46,304 nt of DNA, taken from positions 814,613-860,916 of the forward strand of contig NZ_LMHM01000012.1 of assembly GCF_001427785.1 (NCBI RefSeq). The letters are read 5' to 3'. The translations under genes were made by a program, and so were the position numbers. Position 1 is the stretch's first letter. The number at the start of each line of letters is the position of its first letter. The stretch is from Lysobacter sp. Root690 (lineage in GTDB: Bacteria; Pseudomonadota; Gammaproteobacteria; Xanthomonadales; Xanthomonadaceae). Shown piece after piece: positions 18,907 to 27,445 of the stretch. The notes below the pieces were generated by a model. That model was not told the origin of the DNA. It was given only the letters and a program-made list of their open reading frames with translations, and searched no databases.

Positions 18907-18990
18907 CGCTAAAAGCGAATCCCCCGCGCTGCGGTTTCGATTCGACTTCGAGCCTGTGCCGGGCGCTCGCCCCCTTTTGCAAAGTGGGCA
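18907..18990. repeat. Degenerate C-run repeat
   Basis: A single weak copy of the 40-174 family: AAAAGCGAATCCCCC... ending ...CCCCCTTTTGCAAAGTGGGC. No gene was seen in the stretch 18666-19065. Another half-REP (CTGGATCCCCGCTTTCGCGG) lies at about 19100. Confidence 0.6.
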
Positions 18991-19065
18991 TGGTTGGCGC
19001 GCATGTTCGCTCGGCCAGGCGGGCGGCTTCGCGTCGATCCTTGGTAAAAACCTCGCGCAAAAGAA

Positions 19066-19086
19066 AACCCGCCATGTAGGCGGGTT
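19066..19086 (-). terminator. Terminator of the rpmB-rpmG operon
   Basis: AACCCGCC-loop-GGCGGGTT is an eight-base stem which, read leftward, is followed by TTTTCTTTT, downstream of the rpmG stop. Confidence 0.8.
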
Positions 19087-19171
19087 CGCTTTTGAAGGCT
19101 CTGGATCCCCGCTTTCGCGGGGATGAAGCAATGGCAAAGGCGTTTGCGCTATGCGCGAACGCGCCATTGCA

Positions 19172-19336
19172 TCACTTGATCTTGCCTTCCTTGTAGATCA
19201 CGTGCTTGCGGACGACGGGGTCGTACTTCTTGACCTCCATCTTCGCCGGGGTGTTCTTCTTGTTCTTGTCGGTCGTGTAGAAGTGACCGGTGTTCGCCGT
19301 CGAGATCAGGCGGATCTTGTCGCGCTTGGAAGCCAT
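19172..19336 (-). CDS. rpmG: 50S ribosomal protein L33
   Basis: A 54-residue L33, a small protein of the large ribosomal subunit. It begins [20 protein letters not shown] and ends in a lysine-rich tail ([11 protein letters not shown]), as in gammaproteobacterial L33 without the zinc-cysteine pairs. The longer frame is only an upstream extension into the gap after rpmB. It lies 13 bases downstream of rpmB in the standard rpmB-rpmG order, and a terminator follows. Confidence 0.97.
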   Translation of the reverse strand: MASKRDKIRLISTANTGHFYTTDKNKKNTPAKMEVKKYDPVVRKHVIYKEGKIK

Positions 19337-19349
19337 GGTTCGATCCTCC

Positions 19350-19586
19350 TCAGATCTTTTCGCCGCGTGCGCGGAGTTCGGCGAGGACGGAATCGATACC
19401 GTTCTTGTCGATGGTGCGCAGGGCATTGGCGGAAACACGCAGCTTCACCCAACGGTTCTCACTGGCGACCCAGAAGCGGCGCTCGTGCAGGTTGGGCATG
19501 AAACGGCGGCGGGTCTTGTTCATGGCATGCGAGACGTTGTTGCCAGTCGTCGTTCGCTTGCCCGTTACTTGGCATACGCGGGACAT
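19350..19586 (-). CDS. rpmB: 50S ribosomal protein L28
   Basis: A 78-residue L28 of the large ribosomal subunit. The family start [20 protein letters not shown] is intact, and [16 protein letters not shown] follows. The start at 19586 has AGGTG upstream, whereas earlier in-frame ATGs give non-homologous sequence. It forms an operon with rpmG. Confidence 0.97.
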   Translation of the reverse strand: MSRVCQVTGKRTTTGNNVSHAMNKTRRRFMPNLHERRFWVASENRWVKLRVSANALRTIDKNGIDSVLAELRARGEKI

Positions 19587-19918
19587 TACGCACCTCGAGA
19601 GGAGTCTTGCTTCCCTTGGCCAGGGAGGCGGCGGCCCCGGCACCGCGCTCTTTCGAAGCCGGGCACCGCGCGATACAGGTAAGGAATTCACGCCGCACGT
19701 GGCGGTCCGGAATCGCGCTTCCGGGGCCGCCCGGTGATGCCCCTAAGGGCAGCCGGACGCAGCGAGCCGCGAATTATGCCGGTAAATTCAAGCCGGAACA
19801 AGCACTTGGCGATCACGATCGCGAGGGGCGGCGGCCAAGGCGCGATACTCTCCCGGGCCGGGCCGCAAGCGCCTTATCCCATCCCGCATCCACGCCCCGC
19901 CTCAGCAAGGAGACCCGC
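19587..19918. other. Divergent gap between rpmB and the GFA gene
   Basis: No gene recognised. A palindromic CCCTTGGCCAGGG lies at about 19612, and the AAGGAG site of the GFA gene is at the right end. Ribosomal-protein and GFA promoters must lie here but were not resolved. Confidence 0.45.
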
Positions 19919-20314
19919 ATGAGCCGTCGCGCCGCATCTTGCGACTGTGGCCAGTTAAGCCTGATCTGCGAAGGCGAGCCGGTGCGTGTCTCGGTCTGTC
20001 ACTGCCTGGCCTGCCGACGCCGTACCGGCAGCGCGTTCGGCTGGCAAGCGCGGTTTCCGCGCGAAGCGGTGACCATCGAGGGCGAGTCGCGCGAATACGT
20101 GCGACGAGGCGACAGCGGCAGTTCGGCCCGGTTCGGCTTCTGCCCGGTCTGCGCGTCGACCGTCTACTGGCGGGCCGAGGGGTTGGAAGCGTTCGTCACC
20201 GTCGCGGTCGGCGCCTTCGCCGATCCGGATTTTCCGCCGCCGGGGGTATCGGTCTACGACGGCAGGCGCTCGGGCTGGATCCAGATGCCGCGGGGCTGCG
20301 AGATCATCGACTGA
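19919..20314 (+). CDS. GFA (glutathione-dependent formaldehyde-activating)/CENP-V family protein
   Basis: A 131-residue protein of the GFA/CENP-V family. It shows the zinc-binding cysteine pattern C8xC10, C27xC29xxC32 (CHCLACRRRTGS) and C75xxC78 (FCPVCAST). Members bind zinc, and some bind glutathione; activity on formaldehyde has been shown for few, so the exact reaction is open. The ATG at 19919 follows AAGGAG and starts at the conserved domain; the longer upstream frame is not supported. It is a single gene convergent with the LABN gene. Confidence 0.9.
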   Translation: MSRRAASCDCGQLSLICEGEPVRVSVCHCLACRRRTGSAFGWQARFPREAVTIEGESREYVRRGDSGSSARFGFCPVCASTVYWRAEGLEAFVTVAVGAFADPDFPPPGVSVYDGRRSGWIQMPRGCEIID

Positions 20315-20331
20315 CCCGGCCGGCCCACGCC

Positions 20332-20667
20332 TCAGTGACTGGCGCGGTCGCGGTGCCAGCCGCGGTGCTTGATGTCCAGGTACAGGCTGTAGGCGGCGGT
20401 GAAGGCTGGGAACAGGTTCTGGATCACCCCGACCGAGTCCTGCTTTTGCGAGAACACGAAGTAGCTCAGGGTCATGACGCTGCCGACCAGGCTCATGTAC
20501 CAGAACGCGCGCGGGATCACCGGCTTGCCCTGGCGCTTGCTGGCGACGAACTGGACCAGCCAGCGGCCGCCGAACATCAGCGCGCCGACCAGGCCGATCA
20601 GCTTCCACGGCGACATGTGCAGACCGGTCCAGGTCAGCCATTCGATCGGCGAATTCATGAAGTCCAT
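20332..20667 (-). CDS. LABN (lipid-A-disaccharide synthase N-terminal-like) membrane protein
   Basis: A 111-residue inner-membrane protein of the LABN domain type. It has three helices and the conserved GGRWLVQFVASKRQGKPVIPRAFWY region, quoted here in part (GGRWLVQFVASKRQG, about 53-67). The standalone domain typically follows a dolichyl-phosphate-sugar-type glycosyltransferase in envelope-sugar operons. Here it begins 10 bases after the GT2 stop, consistent with co-transcription. A role in modifying lipid A or another envelope glycan with an undecaprenyl-linked sugar is inferred. Confidence 0.88.
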   Translation of the reverse strand: MDFMNSPIEWLTWTGLHMSPWKLIGLVGALMFGGRWLVQFVASKRQGKPVIPRAFWYMSLVGSVMTLSYFVFSQKQDSVGVIQNLFPAFTAAYSLYLDIKHRGWHRDRASH

Positions 20668-20677
20668 GGCGACGACC

Positions 20678-21403
20678 TCAGCGTTCGACGATCTGGGTCA
20701 GCTTGCCGCGACGGATCAGCCAGGCCACCCCGCGCAAATCGCTGATGCCCACCAGGGCCCGGTTGAGGTTGTTGTACTTGGACACACCGGTGCTGCGCTG
20801 GCGGTGATTCACCGGCACGCTCAGGGTTTTCCAGCCGGCGCGCTGCATCAGCGCCGGCAGGTAGCGGTGCATGTGATTGAAATACGGCAGTTCCAGGAAC
20901 GCGGCGCGTTCGAACAACTTGATGCCGCAGCCGGTGTCGGGGGTGTCGTCGCGCAGCATGCGGCGGCGGATCGCATTGGCCCATTTCGACGCCCAGCGCT
21001 TGCTGCCCGAGTCCTGGCGGTTGACCCGCCAGCCGGCGAACAGGCGCACGTCGCTGGCGGATTCGGCGCGCTTGGCCAGCAGCTTGGGGATGTCGGCCGG
21101 GTCGTTCTGGCCGTCGCCGTCGAGGGTCGCGATCCAGGCGCCACGCGCGGCCTTGACCCCGTTGCGCACCGCGGTGCTCTGGCCGCTCTGGGTCACGTGG
21201 TGCAGCACGCGCAGCTCGGGCACGCCGGCCTTGAGCGCTTCGAGTGCCGCCAGGGTGCCATCGCGCGAATGGTCGTCCACGTAGACGATCTCGAAATCGG
21301 TCACCCCGCGCAGCGCGGTGACGATTTCCTGGATCAGCGGCGCGACGTTGTCCTGTTCGTTGAACACAGGCACGACGACGGAGAGGTGTGGGGATTGGGT
21401 CAT
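20678..21403 (-). CDS. Family 2 glycosyltransferase, dolichol/undecaprenyl-phosphate sugar transferase-like
   Basis: A 241-residue GT2 enzyme. It starts LSVVVPVFNEQDNV (7-20), with nucleotide-sugar acids D43-D44 (VYVDDHSRDGT) and metal-binding D95-G-D97 (ATLDGDGQND). There is no C-terminal membrane pair, as in the soluble DPM1-like class that makes polyprenyl-phosphate sugars. It sits between an epimerase and a LABN protein in one leftward operon, so it probably uses the sugar made by that pathway. The donor sugar is unknown. Confidence 0.88.
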   Translation of the reverse strand: MTQSPHLSVVVPVFNEQDNVAPLIQEIVTALRGVTDFEIVYVDDHSRDGTLAALEALKAGVPELRVLHHVTQSGQSTAVRNGVKAARGAWIATLDGDGQNDPADIPKLLAKRAESASDVRLFAGWRVNRQDSGSKRWASKWANAIRRRMLRDDTPDTGCGIKLFERAAFLELPYFNHMHRYLPALMQRAGWKTLSVPVNHRQRSTGVSKYNNLNRALVGISDLRGVAWLIRRGKLTQIVER

Positions 21404-21744
21404 CGATGGGATTCGCGAGGGTGCGGGTATTTCAGCCCGGGGCGTGGTCGGCGTGGAGTGATGGATGCCGGCGTGGCGGACCCGGGGCAGTGGACGTCAG
21501 GTTCGCCGGCGAGGATGGGCCGTCGTCGGCGAAAAACACCGGCAGCTTAAGCCCCGGCCGCGCTGACGTGAACGGCCGGGGCTCCGGCATTCGGCCGGCG
21601 ATCATGAAAACGCGGACATCGGCGGCGGTCGCCGCGTGCTCGCCGACATCGTGGCTTGGCGGTGCCCGACGGCACGCGATGGCCTCGACGGGCGGGTTCG
21701 GGCGGGATCAGGATCGGGATACTTCGCTGTAATGGCAGTGAATG
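21404..21744. other. Gap inside the envelope-sugar cluster, with a GC hairpin
   Basis: No gene recognised. GCCCCGGCCG (21551-21560) and CGGCCGGGGC (21573-21582) form a perfect ten-base stem. It lacks a T run, so termination is possible but weak. The stretch separates the epimerase and GT2 genes, which may therefore be two transcripts. Confidence 0.5.
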
Positions 21745-22710
21745 TCAGGCATCGTCGCCGAAATAGTCGCGGCACCAAGCGACCACCCGCGGCAGGCCCA
21801 GTTCGATCGCGGTCGCCGGCTCGAATCCGAACGCGGCCCGGGCGCGCGAGGTGTCGGCCATGGTTTCGATCATGTCGCCGGGCTGCATCGGCTTGTAGAT
21901 CTTTTCGGCCGGGCGGCCGGCGGCGTCGGCGATGACCTGGATGAAGCGTTCCAGTTCGACCGGGGTGTGGTTGCCCAGGTTGAACACCCGGTGCGGCGGG
22001 TCCTGCTCGGGCGGATGGTCCAGCGCGCCGATCACCCCGGCGACGATGTCGTCGATGTAGGTGAAGTCGCGGCGCATCCTGCCGTGGTTGAACACTTCGA
22101 TCGGGCGGCCGGCGAGCACCGCGCGCGAGAACAGCAGCGGCGCCATGTCCGGCCGGCCCCAGGGGCCGTAGACGGTGAAGAAGCGCAGGCCGGTCGAACG
22201 CAGGCCGTACAGGTGCGCGTAGGTGTGCGCCATCAGCTCGTTGGCGGCCTTGGTCGCCGCGTACAGCGAGCGCGGCTGGTCGATGCGCTGGTCTTCCGAG
22301 AACGGCGGCTTGGCCGAGTCGCCGTACACCGACGAGGAACTGGCGTAGGCCAGGTGCTGCACGCCGCGATGGCGGCACAGTTCGAGCAGGTTGACGAAGC
22401 CGACCAGGTTGCTGTCGACGTAGGCATGCGGGTTGCTCAGCGAATAGCGCACGCCGGCCTGCGCGGCCAGGTGGACGACCCGTTCGAAGGCGAATTCGTC
22501 GAACAGCGCGGCCAGGCCGTCGCGATCGCCCAGGTCGAGCGCGCGGATGTCGACGTCCGCGCACAGCGCCTGCACGCGATCGCGCTTGAGCTGGGGATCG
22601 TAGTAATCGTTGTAGTTGTCGAGGCCGACGACGTCGCGACCCTGCGCGCGTAGGGCGCGGCAGACGTTGGCGCCGATGAAGCCGGCCGCGCCGGTGACTA
22701 GCAGGGTCAT
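21745..22710 (-). CDS. NAD-dependent epimerase/dehydratase, UDP-glucuronate 4-epimerase-like
   Basis: A 321-residue extended short-chain dehydrogenase. The Rossmann motif GAAGFIG (7-13), the NAD-discriminating D31 in DNYNDYYDPQLKRDR, the serine of the SSSSVYG segment (about 124-130) and the catalytic Y150xxxK154 are all present. The DNYNDYYD signature is typical of UDP-glucuronate/UDP-glucose 4-epimerases, so it probably supplies a nucleotide sugar for the nearby glycosyltransferase. The start at 22710 overlaps by four bases the stop of the degraded frame upstream; the longer frame from 22866 is not homologous. Substrate identity is inferred. Confidence 0.9.
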   Translation of the reverse strand: MTLLVTGAAGFIGANVCRALRAQGRDVVGLDNYNDYYDPQLKRDRVQALCADVDIRALDLGDRDGLAALFDEFAFERVVHLAAQAGVRYSLSNPHAYVDSNLVGFVNLLELCRHRGVQHLAYASSSSVYGDSAKPPFSEDQRIDQPRSLYAATKAANELMAHTYAHLYGLRSTGLRFFTVYGPWGRPDMAPLLFSRAVLAGRPIEVFNHGRMRRDFTYIDDIVAGVIGALDHPPEQDPPHRVFNLGNHTPVELERFIQVIADAAGRPAEKIYKPMQPGDMIETMADTSRARAAFGFEPATAIELGLPRVVAWCRDYFGDDA

Positions 22711-23099
22711 TCGAGGGGAAGTTGGCTGACGATGCGCAAAGTGTCGCTCAGTTCGTTTGCATTGGCTGCATCGATCCGCAGATGCACGGTCCACGGGTAG
22801 CGCGCGGATCGCGGCGAGAACAGGGTTTCGCGGGCCTACGCGCCGTCGTCGCGGGTCTGGAACCAACGCGCCGGGCGGCCGTCGATGGCGCCCTCGGCGA
22901 CGGGCTGGCGCTACAGCGGATCATCCGGCCCGGGCTGCCGCGGGACATCGATCAGGGTGTCCGGAACCGACGGGTACGACGGTTCCGGCAGCGGCGGGCG
23001 ATGGCTCACCTCGCCGGGACACATCGGCGGAAGCGGCGGCGAAGGCGCCGCTTCCAGCACGACGCTCGGCAGCAGGGCTTTGATTATTCGGGGATTTCC
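22707..23099 (-). pseudogene. Decayed gene upstream of the epimerase, interrupted by two amber codons
   Basis: Read leftward in the frame that ends with TGA overlapping the epimerase ATG, this stretch encodes protein-like sequence with G/C-rich third positions. The order is a proline-rich part (PPLPEPSYPSVPDTLIDV), TAG at 22911-22913, a 24-codon part (...RPARWFQTRDDGA), TAG at 22836-22838, then a 42-codon part including YPWTVHLRIDAANANELSD. A third TAG at 23100-23102 ends the frame upstream, and no start codon is convincing. The coupled ATGA junction and plausible peptide suggest a former operon member now inactivated. I do not recognise the family. Sequencing error or chance openness cannot be excluded. 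Confidence 0.5.
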
Positions 23100-23178
23100 C
23101 TATCCGCCGGCCGGGCTGGTGCGACTCGGCGGGCCGCGGCGACGGCCCGCATGGTGCGCCCGTCGCCGCTCGACCGAT

Positions 23179-23230
23179 TTACTGCATGCCGGTTTACTGC
23201 ATGCCGGTTTACTGCGTACCGACTTACTGC
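23179..23230. repeat. 15-base tandem repeat containing a stop codon, about 3.5 copies
   Basis: Units of TTACTGCATGCCGGT start at 23179, 23194, 23209 and 23224. On the minus strand each supplies an in-frame TAA, beginning with the true stop of the secreted-protein gene at 23224-23226. Confidence 0.85.
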
Positions 23231-23655
23231 ACCGCGACCTGGCGTGCCAGGCCGAAGGCCTCGTCCAACTGCTCGGCGGTGGCCGCGTCGATCCAGGTGT
23301 AGATCCGGAGCTTGCTCTTGGGCTTGTCGCCCGGCAGGTTGACCAGCGCTTCGCGCGAGTAGGGGCGCGCGTTGTTGACGGTCTGCTTCTTGAACCACTG
23401 CACCTGCTGGCTGCCGACGGTGCCCTTCTCGGCGCGCGCCTTCTTGTTCGGCTTGAAGGTGCGATTGCCCAGGTAGACCCCGAACCCGCTGCCCGAGCCC
23501 AGGCTGGACGGCAGCTCCAGGTAGCAGATCGTGTAGTTCGCGCCCTGGCGCTGGCTCCACTTCAACTCCGGATTCTTCAGTTCCGGGCAGGACCCGGTCT
23601 GCGCCAAAGCCATAACCGGTGCCAGCATCAATGCGGCGGCGGCCAACCATTTCAT
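23224..23655 (-). CDS. Small secreted protein of unknown function
   Basis: A 143-residue protein with a clear signal peptide (MKWLAAAALMLAPVMALA, cleavage near 19). The mature part has two cysteines (in GSCPEL and TICYLEL), a tyrosine/glycine-rich segment and a basic region KPNKKARAEKG. No family recognised. The ATG at 23655 begins the signal peptide and is preferred to the frame opening at 23721. The stop codon lies in a tandem repeat. A short gap with the decayed gene follows, so operon membership with the epimerase is possible but unproven. Confidence 0.75.
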   Translation of the reverse strand: MKWLAAAALMLAPVMALAQTGSCPELKNPELKWSQRQGANYTICYLELPSSLGSGSGFGVYLGNRTFKPNKKARAEKGTVGSQQVQWFKKQTVNNARPYSREALVNLPGDKPKSKLRIYTWIDAATAEQLDEAFGLARQVAVQ

Positions 23656-24041
23656 GTGCAATCTCCTTATCGGTGGTGTGGATCGTTTGCGGCGACAACG
23701 TTTCGCGCCCGGCCGGAGCAAGTCCGGCAGGCGTCATTAACGAGATCGAATGCGTCAGTTTAGTGGATTATCCCCAAGCACCCGGGCGGGACGTCACAGG
23801 ACGGCTCCGGGCGACCCGCGCAGGGCGGGCGAGGACAGGCTAGTGCGGATCAGTCGAGCCGGTGCTCTGGACTCGCGGCGAGAACGGCCGATCAGAGCGC
23901 CTCACGGTTAGAGCCGCGCCCGCGAATGACCGCCGAGAGTGCCAGCGACGGGCAGGCACATGGTCGCCGCGCAAGATCACGATGGTGTGGGGCTTCGGCC
24001 GCGACGCGCTGGTCCCGGCCGCATCGAAGCCTCGAGCGGAC
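23656..24041. other. Gap between parB and the small secreted protein
   Basis: No gene, clear terminator or parS-like palindrome was seen by eye. The promoter of the secreted-protein gene must be in its left part (from 23656). Confidence 0.45.
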
Positions 24042-24959
24042 TCAGTCGACCGCTTTGCCGCGCAGTTTTTCCAGCACGCCTTCGAGCGAATCCAGGTCGC
24101 TGTAATGGATCACCAGCCGGCCCTTGCCGGCGCGGCCGTGCAGCACGTTGACCTTGGTGTTCAGCGATTCGGACAGCTCGCGCTCAAGCGTGGCGATGTC
24201 GGCCTGCGGCTTGGCCTTGACCGGCTTGGGCTTGCCGGCGACCGGGATCTTGCCGGCGGCCAGTTGCTGTACCCGGTGCTCGACTTCGCGCACCGACCAG
24301 CCCGCCTCGGCGGCCTGGCGCGCGACCGCGATCGCGGCCTGCGGCGCCAGGGTCAGCAGCGCGCGCGCATGGCCCATTTCCAGCGCGCGGGTTTCCACCA
24401 GCACCCGGATCTCGGCCGGCAGTTCCAGCAGGCGCAGCAGGTTGGACACCGCCGCGCGCGAACGGCCGACCGCTTCGGCGGCCTGGGCGTGGGTCAGGTC
24501 GAATTCGTCGATCAGGCGGCTGAGCGCCTGCGCTTCTTCCAGCGGGTTGAGGTCTTCGCGCTGGATGTTCTCGATCAGCGCCATCGCGACCACGGTGCGG
24601 TCGTCGACTTCGCGGATCACCACGGGGATCGTGCTCAGCCCGGCCAGGCGCGAGGCGCGCCAGCGGCGTTCGCCGGCGATGATTTCGTAGGTCTTGCCGC
24701 CGCGTTCGCCGATCTCGCGCACCACGATGGGCTGGATCACGCCCTGGGCCTTGATCGACTCGGCCAGCTCGGCCAGCTTGGCTTCGTCCCAGTGCTTGCG
24801 CGGCTGGTACTTGCCCGCGCTCAGCGAATCGACCGGCAGGTTGCGCAGCAGGTCGCCGGGCTGGGCCTCGACCAGGGCCGGCGCCTCGGCGGCGGCCTTC
24901 GGGCCAAGCAGGGCTTCCAGGCCGCGGCCCAGGCCGCGCTTCTTGGCGGGATTGCTCAT
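24042..24959 (-). CDS. parB: Chromosome partitioning protein ParB
   Basis: A 305-residue ParB/Spo0J, the CTP-binding clamp that loads at parS sites and organises the origin for segregation. Visible parts are the N-terminal KRGLGRGLEALL, the ParB nuclease-like fold with GERRWRAS, ENIQREDLNPLEEA, the helix-turn-helix region THAQAAEAVGRSRAAVSNLLRLL (first 20 residues shown elsewhere in the family) and a C-terminal dimerisation domain. The ATG at 24959 overlaps the parA stop by four bases. The order rsmG-parA-parB is typical of origin-proximal chromosomal loci. Confidence 0.96.
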   Translation of the reverse strand: MSNPAKKRGLGRGLEALLGPKAAAEAPALVEAQPGDLLRNLPVDSLSAGKYQPRKHWDEAKLAELAESIKAQGVIQPIVVREIGERGGKTYEIIAGERRWRASRLAGLSTIPVVIREVDDRTVVAMALIENIQREDLNPLEEAQALSRLIDEFDLTHAQAAEAVGRSRAAVSNLLRLLELPAEIRVLVETRALEMGHARALLTLAPQAAIAVARQAAEAGWSVREVEHRVQQLAAGKIPVAGKPKPVKAKPQADIATLERELSESLNTKVNVLHGRAGKGRLVIHYSDLDSLEGVLEKLRGKAVD

Positions 24960-25774
24960 GCCGCGGTCTCCGCGCTGGCGGGGCGCGCGCCGGCCTTGGC
25001 GGCCTGGTCGCGTTCGCGCTGGCGGCGCAGCACTTCGCCGGCCAGGCCCATGTAGGCGATGCCGCCGCGGCTGGCCTTGTCGTAACCGACGATGCTCTGG
25101 CCGTAGCTCGGCGCTTCGGCCAGGCGCACGTTGCGCGGCACGATGGTGCGGAACACGCGGTCGCCGAAGTGGGTGGTCAGGTCGGCCGACACGGCGTTGG
25201 CGAGGTTGTTGCGCACGTCGAACATGGTGCGCAGCACGCCTTCGATTTCCAGTGACGGATTCAGATTGGCCTTGAGCGCCTCGATCGTGTCGACCAGCGC
25301 GCTCAGGCCTTCCAGGGCGTAGTACTCGCACTGCATCGGCACGATGATCGAGTCGGCCGCGGTCAGCGCGTTCAAGGTCAGCAGCGACAGCGCCGGCGGG
25401 CAGTCGATCAGGATGTAGTCGTAGCTGCCGCGCAGCGGCGCCAGCGCGCGCTTGAGCCGCTGCTCGCGCTCGTCCTGGTTCATCAGGCTGATTTCGGCCG
25501 CGGTCAGGTCGATGTTGCCGGGCAGCAGGTCGAAATCCTCCTGCGTGCGCACGATCGTCGCGGCCGCGTCGGCTTCGCCGAGCAGCACGTCGCACACCGA
25601 ATTCTCCAGCTGGCGCTTGTCGATGCCGCTGCCCATGGTCGCGTTGCCCTGCGGGTCCAGGTCGACGAGCAGCACCTTCTTGGGCGTACGTGCGAGCGCG
25701 GCGGCCAGATTGACCGCGGTGGTGGTCTTGCCGACCCCGCCCTTTTGGTTGGCGACGGCGATGATGCGGGCCAT
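24956..25774 (-). CDS. parA: Chromosome partitioning ATPase ParA (Soj)
   Basis: A 272-residue ParA/Soj ATPase that partners ParB in origin segregation. The deviant Walker A motif KGGVGKTTT (11-19) with both lysines, the LLVDLDPQGN segment and IDCPPALS are all intact. The start MARIIAVANQK is standard. It overlaps parB by four bases and follows rsmG by 189 bases on the same strand. Confidence 0.97.
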   Translation of the reverse strand: MARIIAVANQKGGVGKTTTAVNLAAALARTPKKVLLVDLDPQGNATMGSGIDKRQLENSVCDVLLGEADAAATIVRTQEDFDLLPGNIDLTAAEISLMNQDEREQRLKRALAPLRGSYDYILIDCPPALSLLTLNALTAADSIIVPMQCEYYALEGLSALVDTIEALKANLNPSLEIEGVLRTMFDVRNNLANAVSADLTTHFGDRVFRTIVPRNVRLAEAPSYGQSIVGYDKASRGGIAYMGLAGEVLRRQRERDQAAKAGARPASAETAA

Positions 25775-25963
25775 GCGGCTCGTCCCCTGCTGTTCGGTGT
25801 GATGACGAAAGAAAGCGGACGGCGCCTGGCGCCGGCCGGACTGGGGATTATGCCCGCGCCGGCTGCCCCGCGCTTGCGCAGGAGGCGGTGGGCCGTCAAG
25901 ACGCCCGGCGACAGACGCTCGGACGGGTCGCCGTATGGTACTCGCCCGGCGCGAACGCCCCGA

Positions 25964-26629
25964 TCAGCCTTCGCCGCGGCGGCCCACGGTCACCATGTGG
26001 CGCTCGCCGACCAGCCCGGGCACCTGCAGCGCTTCGACCGCGCGCACTTCCCAGCCGTCCGGCAGCGCGGCGATTTCCTCGTCCGGGCGCTGGCCTTTCA
26101 TCGCCAGCAGCACCCCGCCGGGCTTGAGCAGGTGGCCGCCGAGTTCGAGGATCAGCGGCAAGGTCGCCAGCGCGCGCGCGGTGATGGCGTCATAGGCGCC
26201 GGGCTCGGCGAACGCTTCGATCCGCGATTCGGCCACCCGCGCGTCCTTCAACCCGAGCTGGCGCAGTGCTTCGCGCATGAAGCGGGCCTTCTTGCCGTTG
26301 CTCTCGACCAGGGTCACGCGCAGGCCGGGTTTGACGATCGACAGCGGAATGCCCGGCAGGCCGGCGCCGGTGCCCAGGTCGGCCAGCGCGCCGCCGCGTT
26401 GGGCCAGGCTGTCGACGTAGCGGTGCATGGCCAGCGAATCGAGCAGGTGCTTGCCGACCATCTCGTGCGGGTCGCGCACGGCGGTGAGGTTGTAGGTGCG
26501 GTTCCAGCGCGCGAGCAGGGCCAGGTAGTCCAGCAGCGGCGCGGCCAGGGCCGGGTCGAGCGCGAGCGCGGTCAGGCCGGATTCGAGGTCGGCGCGTAGT
26601 GCGGGCGGCAGGGGGATAGGAGCGGTCAT
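25964..26629 (-). CDS. rsmG: 16S rRNA (guanine-527 N7) methyltransferase RsmG
   Basis: A 221-residue SAM-dependent methyltransferase (GidB) that methylates G527 of 16S rRNA. Family features include [13 protein letters not shown], the SAM loop [14 protein letters not shown] (about 83-96), [11 protein letters not shown] and the RALATLP segment. The length and start are typical. Loss in other bacteria gives low-level streptomycin resistance. It is located directly upstream of parA, as in many proteobacteria. Confidence 0.96.
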   Translation of the reverse strand: MTAPIPLPPALRADLESGLTALALDPALAAPLLDYLALLARWNRTYNLTAVRDPHEMVGKHLLDSLAMHRYVDSLAQRGGALADLGTGAGLPGIPLSIVKPGLRVTLVESNGKKARFMREALRQLGLKDARVAESRIEAFAEPGAYDAITARALATLPLILELGGHLLKPGGVLLAMKGQRPDEEIAALPDGWEVRAVEALQVPGLVGERHMVTVGRRGEG

Positions 26630-26798
26630 GCGGGGATTATCGCTGATCGCGTAAGGGCGATTCGCTGGGGGCGAGAGCGATGGCGGGTGTGGAGCGGCGT
26701 GGCGCGCGGGTGTTTTTCGATTGCGAGTGTCGCCGTCGTCCCGGGTTTGCGCGGTAGTTGCGGGTTCGCGGTCGCGGCTTGTGACCGAAGGAAATCCA

Positions 26799-26816
26799 GT
26801 AGGACGCCGCTCCTAC
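26799..26816. repeat. Short GTAGGAGC-type hairpin
   Basis: GTAGGA-CGCCGC-TCCTAC, with flanking GG, is a small hairpin of a dispersed type common in pseudomonads and xanthomonads. Bases 1-13 of the window carry the same half-unit. Confidence 0.6.
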
Positions 26817-26836
26817 AGGGGCGCATCGACGTTGCG

Positions 26837-27445
26837 CTAAGACGTGTGGGGACGCCACGCGAGGGCGCCCAGGTAACCGGGCTCGGGCGCGATTTCGCTC
26901 AGCCGCCACTGCGCCGGTTCGCCCAGGGCCGGGTCGCATTCGATCAGGCGCAGGGCACCGTCGTGTTCGGCGAAACGCAGTTTTTCCAGGCCGAACGACA
27001 GCCCGTGGCCATGCGCCTTGAGCACCGCTTCCTTGGCGCACCACAGACGCAAGAAGGCGCGGTCCAGGTCGGGGTGGGTCGCCAGCCACGCGGTTTCTGC
27101 GTCGGTGAAATAGCGCCGCGCGATCTGGATCGCGCGCGGCCGGCGCTGCAATCGCTCCAGATCGACCCCGACCCGCGCCCGCGGCGCCAGCGCGACCAGC
27201 AGGCGTTCGCCGCTGTGGCTCCAGTTGCAGTCGTAGTCCTGGTGCGGCGGGCTCAGGTGCGGGCGCTGACGTTCGTCGCGCCACAGCGACAGGTCCGGAT
27301 CGCGCAGCTGCGCGGCCAGCCAGCGCCGGGCTTCGGGTTCGGCCGGCTGCCCGTGCGCATGCGCCAGGCCGGTCCAGCGCACCGCGCCATCGTCGGATTG
27401 GTGGATCGCATCGATGGGGAAAGGTGAACGGCCGGACAGGGACAT
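26837..27445 (-). CDS. 4'-phosphopantetheinyl transferase (Sfp-type)
   Basis: A 202-residue PPTase that attaches the CoA-derived arm to carrier proteins. The magnesium/CoA motif VGVDLE and the second motif WCAKEAVLKAHG, with its glutamate and lysines, are present, along with the WSHSGERLLVAL strand. The length is slightly below classical Sfp. It is divergent from the acyl/aryl ligase at 27664, and in Xanthomonas a PPTase and XanA2-type ligase belong to the xanthomonadin cluster. A role for this enzyme in an aryl-polyene or other polyketide pathway is therefore inferred, but housekeeping carrier activation is also possible. Confidence 0.9.
   Translation of the reverse strand: MSLSGRSPFPIDAIHQSDDGAVRWTGLAHAHGQPAEPEARRWLAAQLRDPDLSLWRDERQRPHLSPPHQDYDCNWSHSGERLLVALAPRARVGVDLERLQRRPRAIQIARRYFTDAETAWLATHPDLDRAFLRLWCAKEAVLKAHGHGLSFGLEKLRFAEHDGALRLIECDPALGEPAQWRLSEIAPEPGYLGALAWRPHTS

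Noticed and set aside
23656-26000. parS site near parAB
   Set aside because: I looked for TGTTTCACGTGAAACA-like palindromes around parB and parA and saw none. A site elsewhere near the origin is still possible.
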